A stretch of 64,000 bases of DNA, from the NCBI RefSeq assembly GCF_040412425.1, contig NC_089753.1, forward strand, positions 37,337,413-37,401,412, read 5' to 3'. The notes beneath the pieces are model-generated. The model did no database searches and was not told the origin of the DNA. It saw only the letters and a list, made by a program, of their open reading frames with translations. The position numbers were made by a program, and so were the translations under genes. Below, piece after piece: positions 25,623 to 38,368 of this stretch. How positions within the stretch are numbered: the stretch's first letter is position 1; every line of letters begins with the position of its first letter. This DNA is from Macrobrachium rosenbergii. Its lineage: Eukaryota > Arthropoda > Malacostraca > Decapoda > Palaemonidae.

Positions 25623-27018
25623 GTATGTCATTTATAATGTATTTCAGTTTGCATTAACCAAAAATATGAACCCTTGCCTTTGCTGCACTATTTTCTTCTC
25701 GGCAGCACTTTTGCTGGTAATGGAGTTACTTGGGCCATGTCTGTGTGCCCATTAAGCAGTATGATAAAGTAACATCACTATATTTCACACAGTTACATAA
25801 TGTCTTCTCTAAAAATTCTGATTTAAGAAGAGAACTGAATGCATGAAGTAGAACCAGGGAGATTATTTAATGAGTGTTCAGAATCAGATAGACTAGACAA
25901 AATACAGTAATAATTAAATGACGTTTTTTTCTCACCTGTGCCCCTGTTACCACTAGGAGTTTGAGACCCAGGTCTCTTCTTTAGTGATAAGCCATCTTAA
26001 TTGACATTTAAATTGAAGTCTCAGCTTCTATTTGTTTGAAAAAAACCACAATGACTCTTTAACTTCTCAGTTCATTCACAGTTATTGTACTTGATTGTTG
26101 CTAGACAGCTATGAATCCATAATAAAAATAAAATAGAGAAACCTCAGTTAAAAGTAAGTAGAATTGAACTCTCATATTGGTTTTGGGTGAAGCTGAGTGA
26201 AGACATGGTATTTATTTATTTGATCTTCATTTTGCATGGAAGGCTTTGTAGTGACAAGTGTATCCAAAAAAAGTTTGAAGAAATAAAGATGTTAAGAGGT
26301 CATTGTGGCTATTACAAGTACTACATCTAAATCTTGTAAAAGTGACCAGTAGATTCTATATGCCATAGATACAGAATATGTTTACACATACATCCTTGAG
26401 ATAGTACTAAAGGCTGTGTACTTTTGGCACCAGTTACAATAGTGTTTGCTCTTCACTTTTCATCTGTTCCGTTTGGTTTCTTTCTTACTTACCAGTCCAA
26501 TTTATTGATTAAACCTTTTTCCATTTTTATTTTCACCCTTTAATTGAGCTATTGCCAATTGAGATTTGTTATGCAACTAAAAATTATTTTGTGACCACAA
26601 AACCTCACTTCTAGACTCAGAGGGCTTGCCGAAGGATTTGTTCTCAAATGAGAGCTTAAAGTGAGGGGAATTAAAGCTTAAAAGAGTTGACAGCTAAGTA
26701 AAAAGGCTCAACAGAATTAATGAAAAGTAAATTGCAGAAAGCAGTGTAAATGGGGCCAAAAGGAGGCTGCAAAAAACATTTTTTACCATTTGTATTTTGC
26801 CATGTAAGTCACAAGTGGCATCCCCTTTTGCAGGGTGATGGTGGTAAATGACACCTAGTTGTCAGTTAATTCCTTACTACACTGCTTTTTGGGTAATGTT
26901 AGAGTGTTTGTGTATGCATTGCTTTGTTCGTTGTATTTAGCAATACTGTAGAAGAAAAAGTGTGATTTTGTTTTTCTAGATCATCTTTGAAATTAATATG
27001 ATGTCTGTAAATTTTCAG
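25623..27018 (+). other. Intron 6, nothing recognised
   Basis: A 1396-bp GT-AG intron without a recognisable repeat or RNA gene. Confidence 0.6.
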
Positions 27019-27706
27019 GGAAAGTTGAATGAAGAAGACCTTTGGAATGGGCAGTATTCTCAAGTAGAGAAAAATCTGAGCGAAGGTATTGGACTGTGTG
27101 AACACTGGGTAGATTCTTGTAATAAACTTACAGGCATGTTTTGGAAAGGAGGAGTTGATCAAATGTGGGAAGGTGAACCATTTGAACCAGATTATTGTAA
27201 AAATGTAGCTAAACGTCTGACCCAAATCCTCAATCTACGAACATTGCACAAACAGTTGACAAGGCTACTATCAATTAGTGAACAGGAAGACCTGAAGACC
27301 TCTGAGTCCTTCAAACCCTTCACTGGATTAAAACCTGTACAGTATAATCCTTACACTGAACCATTATGGCAAGCTGCTGTTAGACAGTTTGAAAATTCAT
27401 TGACTCCTGCAGAGCAGCGCATTGCAGGCAAGCTAAGAGGCCAGCTACGGAGTATGAGCTCAAGTGCATACCAGCTGATGCAAGAGTTTAAGCGATACAA
27501 GGAACTGATTAAGCGGGAGAGTATTCAGAGGGAACTGTTGGCAGAAAGGGAAATGCTCCTAGGTGAACTTGTGAGCTACATCCGTACCCTTAAAGCTGAC
27601 TTTGCTACAACCTCAGTGGATGGTCCAAGGCGCTTGGCTAATGTACCAGAGGTTGTCAGTAATATCTACTGGGTGAAACCTATTCACGCAAAGGTTTTAG
27701 ATATTG
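27019..27706 (+). CDS. DYNC2H1: DYNC2H1 exon 7, residues 262-490
   Basis: At 688 bp this is the second largest exon. The acceptor is TTTTCAG and the donor GTAAGTTT, ending in phase 1. It holds the most conserved tail block, PFTGLKPVQYNPYTEPLW (about residues 361-378), followed by PAEQRIAGKLRGQL and a helical region with FKRYKELIKR. An open frame extends 218 bases past the donor but its sequence is unlike the family. Confidence 0.96.
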
Positions 27707-29671
27707 GTAAGTTTACCACAGTTTTAAGTGTCTTAAGAGCATTCCATTACTGTTTGTCGTGGCATTTTGTAGTTATATTTTACAATTTTCATGTGTGGTC
27801 ATGTCCCCCAAAAATGGAAAAATGCTTATTTGCAAAAAAATATTTTTGTAGAAAATGCAAAAGAGGAAATCTAGAATATTCCATATATTCCACACTTGTG
27901 AAATACAGTGTTAACTCAAGTTAGTAATTGCTTCATGTAATTCCATTTACCGAGTGTGCTGTTTTATACTGCATACTCATAGTATGCATCATCAAGGTAA
28001 TAATTTAATAAGGCAACTTGTATTTGTTTCACAACAAACTCGTTACTTATAGTGTCCATTTCATTTGTCATGAAACATTCCCTGACTAAGCTCTCTAAAT
28101 GAAAAGTGGAACAGCCATAGGTAATTAACGCACATTTACCCACAGATTCATTGACTCCCAGATATTAGTCTTATGTATTCTTTGTCTGTCTGTGTTACTT
28201 TGCCCACACCTTTCCCTAGATTGTGAGTGGTAACATCAGCTAGTTTTAAGGAATTGCCTTGTTTGCTTTCATTTCATTCCATTCTATATTATTTTATAGT
28301 TTTTCATTGCATTACCATTTCATTGATTATTTTTATTTTGTGTGTAAATAGTGATAGAGGGAGCTTAGCCCTTTCAGTTTTTCATCTGGTGGTAATGCCA
28401 AAGTTTGTAAGTATTAGCATATTTTTTGTAAGATAAGTGGTAATTTCCATACATATTTTCATTTGGTAAGATAAAGCTTACGATAAATCTCTAGGTATAA
28501 GTTATCTAGGTTCTTTGTTGATTTTGTGTGGTCTTAGCAAGCTGAATGTGTAAAGTTTTTAGAAAAGTTAGCAGTTTATTCCTCTCTAGTTGTGGAGTTT
28601 CGTTTATGTTAACCTTCACTTCAGAAGAGTTATAATAAAGGTGTATGATAATATAATGGATGGCAAGGATGCCTTAATTATGCCCAATGCCTGTGGGATC
28701 TTAGCTGTATATGCCTCCTTGTTTTCAAACAGAACCTAGATATTAATGCAGTTTTAGGTGCAGGTCCATGGAGGTGCCAGGTGACATTCACAAATTTTTA
28801 TATAAGTGGCGACTAATGGGGGATTAGATTCACATTTATTAGGCCCTGTAGTGGCAGCTTGATAGGTTGTCCATTTCTGGGTTGGGCTCTAGGCCATTGG
28901 ATTTATCATTTTTGCATTCTCCCTCTCATTATCCCATTATGGCATTGTAGCAGAAGATAGGTGCTGTATTAAGGATTGTACAGTTACAGACCTTGTATAT
29001 TACAATTCATGTGTAGGGTTCTGTCACACAGCTCCAGACCTTTGGAGTTATGAGTTATGATGCTTATATTACTTCATTGCTCTAAGCATATCCTATAATT
29101 TTCAGTTAACATCCTGCAACTTTGAAAACTTTATTCCTCCCCACCCCAACTGAGATTTGGGTAGCATTAGGAATGGGTTTGCTGTGAAACAAACACCATT
29201 CTTTGTATATCAACCCATCTGTACTTGTATACAGACTTTCACTCCACTCAAACCCTAGTTCTTGCTGAAAGTTAAGACTACACAAAAAGTAAACCAAATT
29301 GGCACTGGAGAACAGATAGACATGCACACAGATAGTATCAGTCTATTGCCAGTCTTCTTTTCATGTAGAAACTTTTGTCTGGGAATATTTTATGTCCAAA
29401 AAAAAACAGAGCAACAAAGATAATGGATTTACATGAAAGAGGTCGTTTTGTTTTTGAAAAATTATACAATTCTGTAACTTTTGTGAATATTGATTAATAA
29501 TTATTCCAGTTAAAATTTTCTTTAAATATCAGGTTTTCATGTCTTGTATAGTAAAGTTCCTTCGAATCTTTTGCAGTTCTCCAACATAAATTGCCACCTT
29601 AAGATCACTAATTATTCATTTCAGCGCTGGGCATAGGTACAGTAAACTAACTATGAACTTTATCACTACAG
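27707..29671 (+). other. Intron 7, nothing recognised
   Basis: A 1965-bp GT-AG intron. The open frame continuing from exon 7 to 27924 has no family similarity. Confidence 0.6.
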
Positions 29672-29828
29672 ATAAAACAGCAGATGCTCTTCTAAGTGAC
29701 CTGAATGGCTATAGTGAGCTGAAAACAAACATAGCAGAGTTTAAGGAAGAACTGGAAGAATACCATTCTGATCAGTTTGACTCATGGTCAAGGGAAATGC
29801 TCCAGAGAATAGAATCAGAAGAATTAAG
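29672..29828 (+). CDS. DYNC2H1: DYNC2H1 exon 8, residues 491-542
   Basis: The acceptor is CACTACAG and the donor GTATTTTC, running from phase 1 to phase 2. The peptide ADALLSDLNGY and the later DQFDSWSREM match the family's AEALLSDLPGF and EQFDDWSRDI. Confidence 0.94.
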
Positions 29829-30276
29829 GTATTTTCAGTAAAAATTTTCTGTATAGTCCTAACACTATCTCATGTACATTTGAGGAAGTTTGTGTTTGTT
29901 GCTGTATCAGTCTTTTCCCCAGTGGCTGCACCTAGGTAGCTGAAATGTTCAAAACTGACTTTCAAGGAATTTTTGCAGCACACTACAGTTACAAGGTCAA
30001 TGCCCACCAGCCCCATGATTTAGTTTAATGGTATTCAATCTTTTTTTATTTTTGGCTTTGAATCTATAAATTCAAGACAATAGTGAGCATTGACCTCATA
30101 ATTGCATACAAATTTTTTATGTGTATGAAGTATATAAAAGAGAATAGGAGGTGACTGGGGATGAGAGAATACGTGGTAAGAGAGCAAATGGAAGTGAAGA
30201 TGATAAAGTATGCATGATTGAAAAAACCAAAATACTAAATTTATAGATATTAATTAATAATAGTACCTCTTTCCAG

Positions 30277-30469
30277 TTTAGCCACAGATTCCCCTGTACT
30301 GTCATTTAGCAGCAATCGACGGCTCAGAGTGAACTATAACCCTCGCCTGGTTGGATTGGTTCGAGAAGTCAGCCAGTTGTCCATTTTAGGACACAAGATA
30401 CATCCAGACATCATCAAAACAGCAAAGCTAGCACAGAAGTTTATGAAGCAAGCAAAGGCTCTGGAAGAA
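30277..30469 (+). CDS. DYNC2H1: DYNC2H1 exon 9, residues 543-607
   Basis: The acceptor is TTTCCAG and the donor GTAATTTT, ending in phase 0. It contains LVGLVREVSQLSILGHKI, the dynein tail motif seen in family members as VxLLREVRQLSxLG. Confidence 0.95.
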
Positions 30470-30609
30470 GTAATTTTTTTTCCTAGCAGTGGGTTATTTG
30501 TAATGAAGTGAGATATAAATTCTGTAAATTTTCTTGTTGTTTCATGTTGATTTTGTCTTTTCTTAGGAGTTTTATTTAGGGATTTTCTTTAAAAAAAATT
30601 ATTTTACAG

Positions 30610-30837
30610 ATTGCAAACTTTCACAACACTATTGGAGACCAAATGATACCTTCCCAACGGCCTATGATGTTGGAGGCAGCGTTAGCACTGTCTGGTTTGG
30701 TGCAGGAGCAGACAAATCTAACTTGGTCAAACACAGATGCATTAGATGACTATATTGGCAGATTAAAGGCTGCTACACAGAGGTTGGCACGAGAAAACAA
30801 ACAGTTGGCTCAGTGTCACCTGATGATTAAAGAGCGA
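30610..30837 (+). CDS. DYNC2H1: DYNC2H1 exon 10, residues 608-683
   Basis: The acceptor is TTTTACAG and the donor GTACGT, with both ends in phase 0. It contains the conserved QMIPSQRPMMLEAALAL segment and a coiled-coil-like stretch RLARENKQLAQCH. Confidence 0.95.
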
Positions 30838-31110
30838 GTACGTCAGTTTTATATTCAATTAGAGGCAATAGACTTCTGTTTTCTGCATAAAAAGCAATCA
30901 GTGCAAGTGACTTTCTGATAGAGTTACTGAATTCAAACATATGTTCAAGTAGAGTACTTTTTAATATCCATATAAAAGGCATTCAAACATGTATTCCCTG
31001 TACTGTAGTAGGATTACTGAATTCAAAAGCTGTTGATAATACAGGTTAAATTTTTTTGGTACATGTTACACATGCTTCCTTTATTCTGCACCCAGTATTT
31101 GTAATTGCAG

Positions 31111-31343
31111 GTACTAAAGCTCATGAACACAGATTTGCTGCGTCACCAACCCCAGTGGAAAGAGCTTTTGAAAGAGATGCGTTCAATTATGCACCAGTTA
31201 CAGGAGAAAGGATTTGAAGACCAGAAATCTTGGTGTTCTCACTGGGATAGGCAGCTTTACAAAGCTCTTGAACATCAGTACCAGTTGGGGATTGAGGCCC
31301 TAAATCAAAACCTCCCAGAATTGAAGGTGGAACTTACCTACAG
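31111..31343 (+). CDS. DYNC2H1: DYNC2H1 exon 11, residues 684-760
   Basis: The acceptor is ATTGCAG and the donor GTATAG, ending in phase 2. It contains LMNTDLLRHQPQWKE and QLYKALEHQYQLGIEALN, both near-identical to the vertebrate dynein-2 tail. Confidence 0.96.
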
Positions 31344-33467
31344 GTATAGTATACATCATTTTATGTTTGATTTCCATTGGTAGAAATGTAGATTGTCCGA
31401 AAACAAATCCAATACCTTTGCTTTTAATTAGCCCACATTTGTGTTCTTAGAATGTTTTTGCTGCTTCATTATACAATTTTTTTGAAATAAAATAAAAGAC
31501 AGTCAAGATATTCTGTCTGTGAATGTAATAATCAAGTAGGGCAGCCATTTCAGCACTTAACTTGCTTCCTCCTATACTGAGAAGTTGTTCATGGTTTTTT
31601 CATTTCAGTTCTTTACATTCCCCATTTGTATACATTTTATTTTTTGTGCTTAAGGTGTTTACCACATTGGGGAATGACTCCAGCATAGTAGTATCACTGA
31701 TTTTTCCATCAGTGACTATTTTACCCATTTTTTTTATTCGCCCTCTTCGTTAAGGAGTGGTCATTTAAGATTACTTTTTTGGCTTGTTGCGTTAACCTTA
31801 GCATCTCTTTCCTCATCACGTGTTCTGCTGCTGCTAATTGAAAGGCTTCTTTTCACATTGGCATTATGCCAGTCTTACATCTTGTGACCAGTGCCACCTC
31901 TGCTCTCTGCTGGTGAAGTTGACTTCCTTGTTGATTGCCCTTATAGCAGCAGCTATGTTATTATCAACCTCCAGTCACCAGTATTCTCTAACAGCTGTGG
32001 TAACAGTTTCATCATTGCGTGGATCTTCTGACTTTGATCACAGGGCTGAAAGGAGCACAGCTATGATTATGGCTTTTAAGATCAGCTTGATAGAATTGGT
32101 CTCTCATATTGAGTATACTGGTATTTGTCAGGCTCTTCTGACAAGGAACATCTCCCATGTCACTGGTCTGTCTGCTCAAGAAACACCCAGTCACTCACAC
32201 AGCCATTGATCACTGCCTGCTGCTTCTGCAGTTTAGTCCTAGTCACTAGAATTGGTTCCATCATGGTTTTCGTTAATCTGAAAGCTTGATTTCATCCCTG
32301 ATGAAGGACTGACCAGCAGGAATGGCTATTGGAAGAATTGCAATAAACAACACTTATTATACCCTGGAGGAATTTATCATGTGGCATTTCAGTGCTCAGT
32401 TTTTCATATGTGTTGGTTATTTGGCAGCCATTTCTCACTTGATTGAAAGCTGTTGGAACATTCAATACTCCCCCTTGCAGTCCCTCTCAAAAGTGATGTA
32501 TGGTAGCATGAGGCTCTCAGTCAATTTGTCTGAGGCGAAGAGTGGACATTGTAACTCGATTTTTCAGGGCTTCCATCTCAAATGCAGCTCATTGCATGCA
32601 TTTGAAAGACACAGTCTGATGCACAGATCATCCCAAGAACTTTCTGGTGGATCTTATAGGTATCAGTAAACCAGGCAAGAGGGTTTAACAGCACTGCCCT
32701 TCCCACCTAAATTGTTGTTGAGCAGGCTAGCCATAAGTAATGGGTTTGCTGTGAAACAAGTTTAATTTTTGTTAAAAACAAAGTATTATTTCATACAAAA
32801 CCATTACTTTGACAATTGAAGATCATGTATTTGGATTGTTTGTAAGGAATGGGTTTGTATTAAATACATTAGTTTTTGAAGAGAAATTATCTTTTATACA
32901 CAATAAAGTTTGGTTGACAAAATGTTAAATTTGCAACTTTTACATAGGACTAAAGGAGTTGGGATCTTTGGAATTTCCTTGTGTTTACTTTTACAGAGAA
33001 AAAATAAAACTTTTTGGCATTGCACACAGGTATTGAAAGATTACTTCCATTTATCACCATTTATTTTGGACATTTGCTTAGAAATTTACTTCTCTTACAG
33101 AAAGATATTCTTAGTCAAGGAACTCACTGATTCAGCAATTGCTGCTTGGTCAATATTTTGGTGTACCTTATTAAGGTTTTGTCTTAATTTCCATACAGGT
33201 AGTTACCACATAAGGATAGATGAGTCTGAATTTTCATACAAATAATTACCACTTAAAGATAGATGTGACGGGGGTTTATTGGATGTAGTATGGTGTACTT
33301 GCTTCACTTGATATTCACTAATGGAAATAGGACCCATAATTCTTTACAAAATAATTTTTATGAAGATTTGGGACTAATAACAATTTCACTTTATGTTGGA
33401 CAATTGAATGGGATTAAAAATGTAAATGTATTTAGGTTTTTTGTCATTTAAATGTTTTCAATTTCAG
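31344..33467 (+). other. Intron 11 with decayed coding-like segment (about 31.8-32.7 kb)
   Basis: About 31800-32700 is less AT-rich than its flanks and has moderately long frames on both strands (for example 31838-32209, 32322-32669 on +). On the minus strand, stretches such as DQFYQADLKSHNHSCAPF look like protein sequence broken by stops. This is probably a transposon relic, family not identified. Confidence 0.35.
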
Positions 33468-33564
33468 ACAGCAGAGATTGCAGTTCCGGCCACCAATGGA
33501 AGAAATACGCATGAAGTACTTTGGACAGCTGAAAAGATTCCTAGCAATTCCCTATCAGTTTAAG
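33468..33564 (+). CDS. DYNC2H1: DYNC2H1 exon 12, residues 761-793
   Basis: The acceptor is AATTTCAG and the donor GTTAGA, ending in phase 0. At 97 bp it is short and would be missed as an open frame. It encodes RLQFRPPMEEIRMKYF and RFLAIPYQFK, strongly conserved in the family. Confidence 0.94.
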
Positions 33565-35006
33565 GTTAGATTTATTCATACAAATTCAAAACCTCACACT
33601 TCTAAACTCTCAGTATCCTATTAGAACAGAAATCTAATGAAGAAAAGTTTCATCTATGCCCTTTACCCATCATTTTCTGGTCATTCCTACAATTTAACTC
33701 TGCAACAAAGAAAGTAGTAAAGACTAAACTAAACCAGAGAAATAACAAAAAAAAGCAATTAAGCTAATACAATTTAACTATGAAACAAAATAGATTGTAT
33801 TGAATATATTCATTGGAAATGAAGTATTATCTTTAATCAAACCATCCTCATTACGGTGTCATGTAATGTATATATTCATTTATTCCAGTACTCTTCAAAT
33901 TTTGCTTTTTTTTTTTTTAGTTTGGAAATGGCTTTTTAGCAAATCTAAACATTCCAAAAATAAAGATTACTTAGGATTCTTAAGCAATTAGGCCAGGCTT
34001 CCTTCTGAGTTCTCAAGGCATCTTTGTACTTTTTAGTGGTATTAAGGACACAAGGATATTTGTACAACCCCAAGTAAGATAAAAAGTTTCATGATAATGC
34101 AGTTCTTCAAATAATAGCCAGCCCTGAGGTAAATATTTCACGAAAGGTATTAAGATACAATTGATGGAGAAAGCTGCTTAGATAAACAAAATTGATGACA
34201 AAATTGTTTTTCATCATCAAAAATGTTTTTATGTAGCTTTTCCATTACGGGATCCCAGCCTGAGAACCCTAAAAGAGTTCAGAGGTCTGGGTAAACAAAT
34301 TATTTATAAATTATAACTTCCCATTATGGGGTTAGATGAGAAATGAGTTTTCTATGCTGTCTTCTGTCCTATGTACCTTCTGCCTGAACTCCAGTTAGGT
34401 CTAGATCTTTATCCATCTACTTTGTCCATGATTTCACAGGTCTTCCTTCAGCTCTTTGTTGTGCTCCTTCCATATCTACTGGATATCTGCCCAAATGCTC
34501 TTCATCCTTTCTCATTATATATTCAAACCATCTCAATAATTTTTTCAGCCTCTGGACAACATATATCTCTGCATCAAATCTTTTTTTCATGATACCATTT
34601 TCTAGTTTTTCTTCAGCCATTGATCACAACATTCTGTGGCCACATTTTAAAAGTGTCTTCCATTTTCTTATCAGTGCTCATGTTTCTACTACATAAAGTA
34701 GTTCAGACCTTACGTACCTACCATACACAATGTTTTTATGCTGCTGAATTTAATGGTAAAATATAGCATCCTTCCTGTATTTGGTGAGCTGAAGGGCTTT
34801 CACTCCTTGATTTTACCTGTTTTGCCAAGACCCATAATGTAGATATCTATATTGCAATTAGTCTGGAAATTTGACACCATTAATGACTATAAAATTTTTT
34901 AAATGTTTGAAAATTTCATTAGCCAACATCATTTATTATGAAATTAGTCTTTTTAATTATCTGTCACTTTGCACATAAGGTTACATTCTTGCAATTTTAT
35001 TTCCAG
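33565..35006 (+). other. Intron 12
   Basis: A 1442-bp intron. Apart from the minus-strand retrotransposon fragment at about 34390-34730 nothing is recognised. Confidence 0.6.
34390..34730 (-). pseudogene. Non-LTR retrotransposon fragment (C-terminal to reverse transcriptase)
   Basis: The minus strand reads LLRWFEYIMRKDEEHLGR followed by EGAQQRAEGRPVKSW. This matches the widespread end-of-ORF2 motif RLRWFGHV.R.....R of non-LTR elements, with the arginine-rich GRP.K.W tail. It is a short, decayed fragment inside intron 12. Confidence 0.7.
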
Positions 35007-35215
35007 GGAGTGAGTGAAGTGAATGATAACCCCATTTTTCCAGTTATCGTTGAACGTAATGCACATCGTTTCACACAACTTTTTAAACGAGCAGAAGAAT
35101 TGTTTGAAAGGTTGGAAGGTGTAAAGGATAGATTCGTAGACTTGTGTGCTCTAGGATCTTGTGACATTGAGGATCTAGTTGAGACCTATTGCAAAAGTTC
35201 AGAGGATTGGGACAG
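35007..35215 (+). CDS. DYNC2H1: DYNC2H1 exon 13, residues 794-862
   Basis: The acceptor is ATTTCCAG and the donor GTAAGC, ending in phase 2. The peptide GVSEVNDNPIFPVIVERNA continues the family's GVGE....IF..MIDRNA. It also carries AEELFERLEGV. Confidence 0.95.
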
Positions 35216-35927
35216 GTAAGCAAACACAGCATAAGAAATTTGTAATTTTTCCAAAATTGCTTTGCCAACATGCTCATATTATTATTATAGTTTGGTAGTT
35301 CAAAAGATCACAGACGTTAAACACTTCTGAGTCTCATAGCGCATGCCAAAGTGATTGTAAAGTTTTCTTATGACTTTGCAGGTTGTAGCCAGAGAAAATG
35401 CTGTACTGTATTGTCATTCAGTTTTAGTTACTTTTTTACATTATTATTATTATATTATTATTGTCTGTCTGTGCAGTTTCATTTCCTGACACTAGAACTC
35501 TAGGGACACAATACAGTTCCGTTGCCAACTTGTCTATTGGCAGTTGGTAATTAAGAAATATTATTATTATTATTGGCAATAGAAGAAGTAGTAGTAGTAG
35601 TAGTAGTTTAACCAGATCACCTAGCTAATTAACTATCTTATGGCTGGCCTACTTTTTTGTTGTCAGTTCTTAGGTGTTTGTTCATCAATACAGCCAGCCT
35701 GATGCATCATGAAAACCATTGGCTAAATGTTTGTTTGGTAGCTTCATGATCAGCCTCTTCACTGAAAGGATTGCACTAGTTCTTAAGATGGTTAATATTG
35801 ATGTTAGAAAAGTTAAAGTATTGTACTTGTAGTAAGACCTGTAAGGTGTTTATTTTTTATTTATATGATGATAGGTTGATTTTCTCCCAAATTCACATTG
35901 TAGAAACTGGCCCTTTTCTATTTTCAG
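35216..35927 (+). other. Intron 13 with short ATT and GTA microsatellites
   Basis: A 712-bp intron. Small ATT runs lie at about 35442-35462 and 35559-35574, and a GTA run at about 35587-35608. Nothing else is recognised. Confidence 0.7.
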
Positions 35928-36141
35928 AAATTTCCGAGCATCAAAATCTAAAGGTCAAGAGATTGGGAAACTTCCAAGCACAGAGGAAAAGATAGATTGC
36001 TTCAGTGTCAGTTTCCAGCCATTGCGTGTTGAATTAGAGATTATGAATCGTCGTTACTGGGACATGCTAGTGCAGGGACTTCATAATGCTATAATCAGTG
36101 ATATCAATACTATTGAAAAGTTCACTGAAGAGGCCATTGAG
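35928..36141 (+). CDS. DYNC2H1: DYNC2H1 exon 14, residues 863-934
   Basis: The acceptor is TTTTCAG. The donor GTTTGA is the weakest in the gene. It contains NFRASKSKGQEIGKLPS and KIDCFSVSFQPL, matching KALKIKGKEVERLPS and VDCLNINCNPV of the family. It ends in phase 0. Confidence 0.92.
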
Positions 36142-36450
36142 GTTTGAATTATTTTGTTCATTTTGCAAAAAGAATTGAAACCAGTAGTTTAATCAAGATA
36201 TCTGCAAAAATATTTTAACTAGATTTTATTTAAATAATAGTCTACAATTTTGGGTTATGTAATCTTTTCCATAAAAAAACAGAGTAGCTTTCATAAGCTT
36301 GATCAGTTGACCTCCTCAGCTAGAGGATGTTACTGCTCAAGCAGACGAATGCTACTATGCTTAATTACAGAAAATACAGTATGTATATGATACAGTACAT
36401 AATTGAGTGCTTTCACTTTAAATGAAAAGTTAATGTTTTGTCATGGCTAG

Positions 36451-36684
36451 GTTCTTAAGAGGCAGCCACAGAGTGTAGAAGAAATTGCAATGGCAAGTAA
36501 CAAGCACACAGAATATGCAAATTTAACTCAAGACATGGTTGAACTGTTTAATGAAGCAGAGAAAAAAAACAAGATATTGGCTAGTTGGACTAAAGAGAGG
36601 GTAGAACAAGTTTCCAAGGTTACGATGCTCTGGGACAACTACAAAACTCTGATGGACAATCATGAACAAATTGTGATGAAGCAG
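36451..36684 (+). CDS. DYNC2H1: DYNC2H1 exon 15, residues 935-1012
   Basis: The acceptor is TGGCTAG and the donor GTATAG, with both ends in phase 0. It contains RQPQSVEEIAMAS, matching the family's MPQSVEEIGDA, then a helical region ending HEQIVMKQ. Confidence 0.94.
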
Positions 36685-36801
36685 GTATAGTATATTGTTG
36701 TTTTATAGAACTAATTTTTTTGAAATTCTTGGGTTATTGTGATTTTTATTGATTAAGGCTGAATAATGATTTCTGGGCCTCGTATGTCTTTCTTTTGATA
36801 G

Positions 36802-37004
36802 ATTGAAGGAATCAAAGCCAACCTAGAGAGCCAGACTAACAACTTCAACAATGAAATTGAAAAATTTGGACTGCGATGGGAGCAGCTTCAACCAAAGGAA
36901 GACCAACTGGAAGGGGACTCTGAGCGTATTCAGGCAGCCATCACAATAGTTCGAGAGAAGCGCTTTGAATGGGATCAGCTAATGGAAACAAGGGATTCAT
37001 TGAA
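36802..37004 (+). CDS. DYNC2H1: DYNC2H1 exon 16, residues 1013-1079
   Basis: The acceptor is TTGATAG and the donor GTGAGT, ending in phase 2. It encodes an amphipathic helix with EKFGLRWEQLQPKEDQ, equivalent to LEKFKARWDQLKPGDD at the tail-linker transition. The preceding intron is only 117 bp, among the shortest here. Confidence 0.94.
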
Positions 37005-37651
37005 GTGAGTATGAAATGTGTGAATGTAAGAAATCCATTAAGATAAGGATTAGTGGAAACAGTGGTATCAGATAAAAAAAATAGTTATATTAATTTTTTC
37101 CTTTAATAAAATGTGAGTGAATTGTGATCGAAGCCAATAGGAGCACATATATTTGATGACTATACATTAGGTGTTTTAGAAAATAATAATAAGTTTGCAA
37201 TTCTACAATTTACTTTAATAGATTTCACTTCATGATCTTGAGCTTTAGGAAAATATAAATGCCAAATTTTAATTTGAAGTGTGTAATAAAGATAGTCATT
37301 GTTTTTGTTCCCATTGAGTAAAATCCAGCTTATCAGACAAAGTATAGCTATTTATAGTATATGTACATATACATATTATGTATAAAATAATTTTTTAAAA
37401 GTTAATAGAAACGTATAAGTTATCTGTGAAATGCATTCCTCAAAAATGATGAGTTGTTTCATTTAGAAATGAGGATTCTCTTGAGAATGGTTGAGCCTCT
37501 GTAGATATTGTTTTATAGTAATTTAGTTATGTTGCTGTAACCTTATAGTGCTTAATGACCTCTTCCACTAATATTGCATTTTTTCTCACACTTTCTTTGT
37601 TATTTGGATGCCTAACTAACAGTTGTTTTCAACATATGTTTACTAACACAG
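37005..37651 (+). other. Intron 16, nothing recognised
   Basis: A 647-bp AT-rich GT-AG intron. Confidence 0.6.
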
Positions 37652-37848
37652 AAAGGATTATGAACACTTTGGAATGGGTGAACCTTACTTTCCTATATTA
37701 GATGAAATAGAAGCAGATCTAACCAAGCATGAACAAATATGGGGCCTCTTTGATGAATTCAGTTCCAGCATGGATGAATTTTCTAATGAGGAATGGATAG
37801 TTTTCCGAAGCAAAACTTATCGATTTGAAGAGTTCTTGAATAATTGGG
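37652..37848 (+). CDS. DYNC2H1: DYNC2H1 exon 17, residues 1080-1145
   Basis: The acceptor is TAACACAG. The donor is the unusual GTCAGT, chosen because it restores the frame into exon 18 (phase 1) and because sequence after it loses similarity. It contains NEEWIVFRSKTYRFEEFLNN, equal to the linker start NEDWITFRTKTYLFEEFLMN of the family. Confidence 0.92.
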
Positions 37849-38162
37849 GTCAGTTGAATAGAAGCGTTTCTGCACTAAGTATTTTAAGATTCCTTTGCAC
37901 CAGTCCAAAATTTGAGCTATATTATATTTTGTGTCTGCTCTTGATTTTTAACTGCTTTTTACTAACAAAAAAAGCTGGAAGAACTTTGGTTATTGATAAT
38001 TGTTGGTTTGTTTCTGTTCTGTTTATTTACTAAAAATCTTCATGATTTATGAAAGCTACTGTCATTTAAGGAACACTTGTTTTTTGCTACCTGAGAAAAA
38101 GCTTCAATGATGAAACACATTATGTTCATTTAAAACAACTATTGCAATTCTGCATCATTCAG

Positions 38163-38368
38163 GTGAGAAGTTACAGTCATCAGGAGAGACAACTCCAGTG
38201 ACAGTTCGTCTGATTCATGAGCTGGATAAGTACCGAGCAATGTTGCCTGTGCTGAAGTATGTCAGAGGAGAAGTATTTTCTGAGAAGCACTGGATTGAAA
38301 TGTACAGCCTACTGGGAATGCCTTCAAACATTGCTATTGAAAAGTTAACATTTGGAAATTTCTTAAAA
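38163..38368 (+). CDS. DYNC2H1: DYNC2H1 exon 18, residues 1146-1214 (linker)
   Basis: The acceptor is CATTCAG and the donor GTATGT, ending in phase 0. The peptide has PVLKYVRGE, HWIEMYSLLGMP and IEKLTFG, all linker (DHC_N2) hallmarks of dynein heavy chains. Confidence 0.95.

Noticed and set aside
26998..27924. A single 308-residue gene starting at ATG 26998.
   Set aside because: The frame contains exon 7 of the dynein gene. Sequence before 27019 and after 27706 is intronic, with good splice sites and loss of family similarity.
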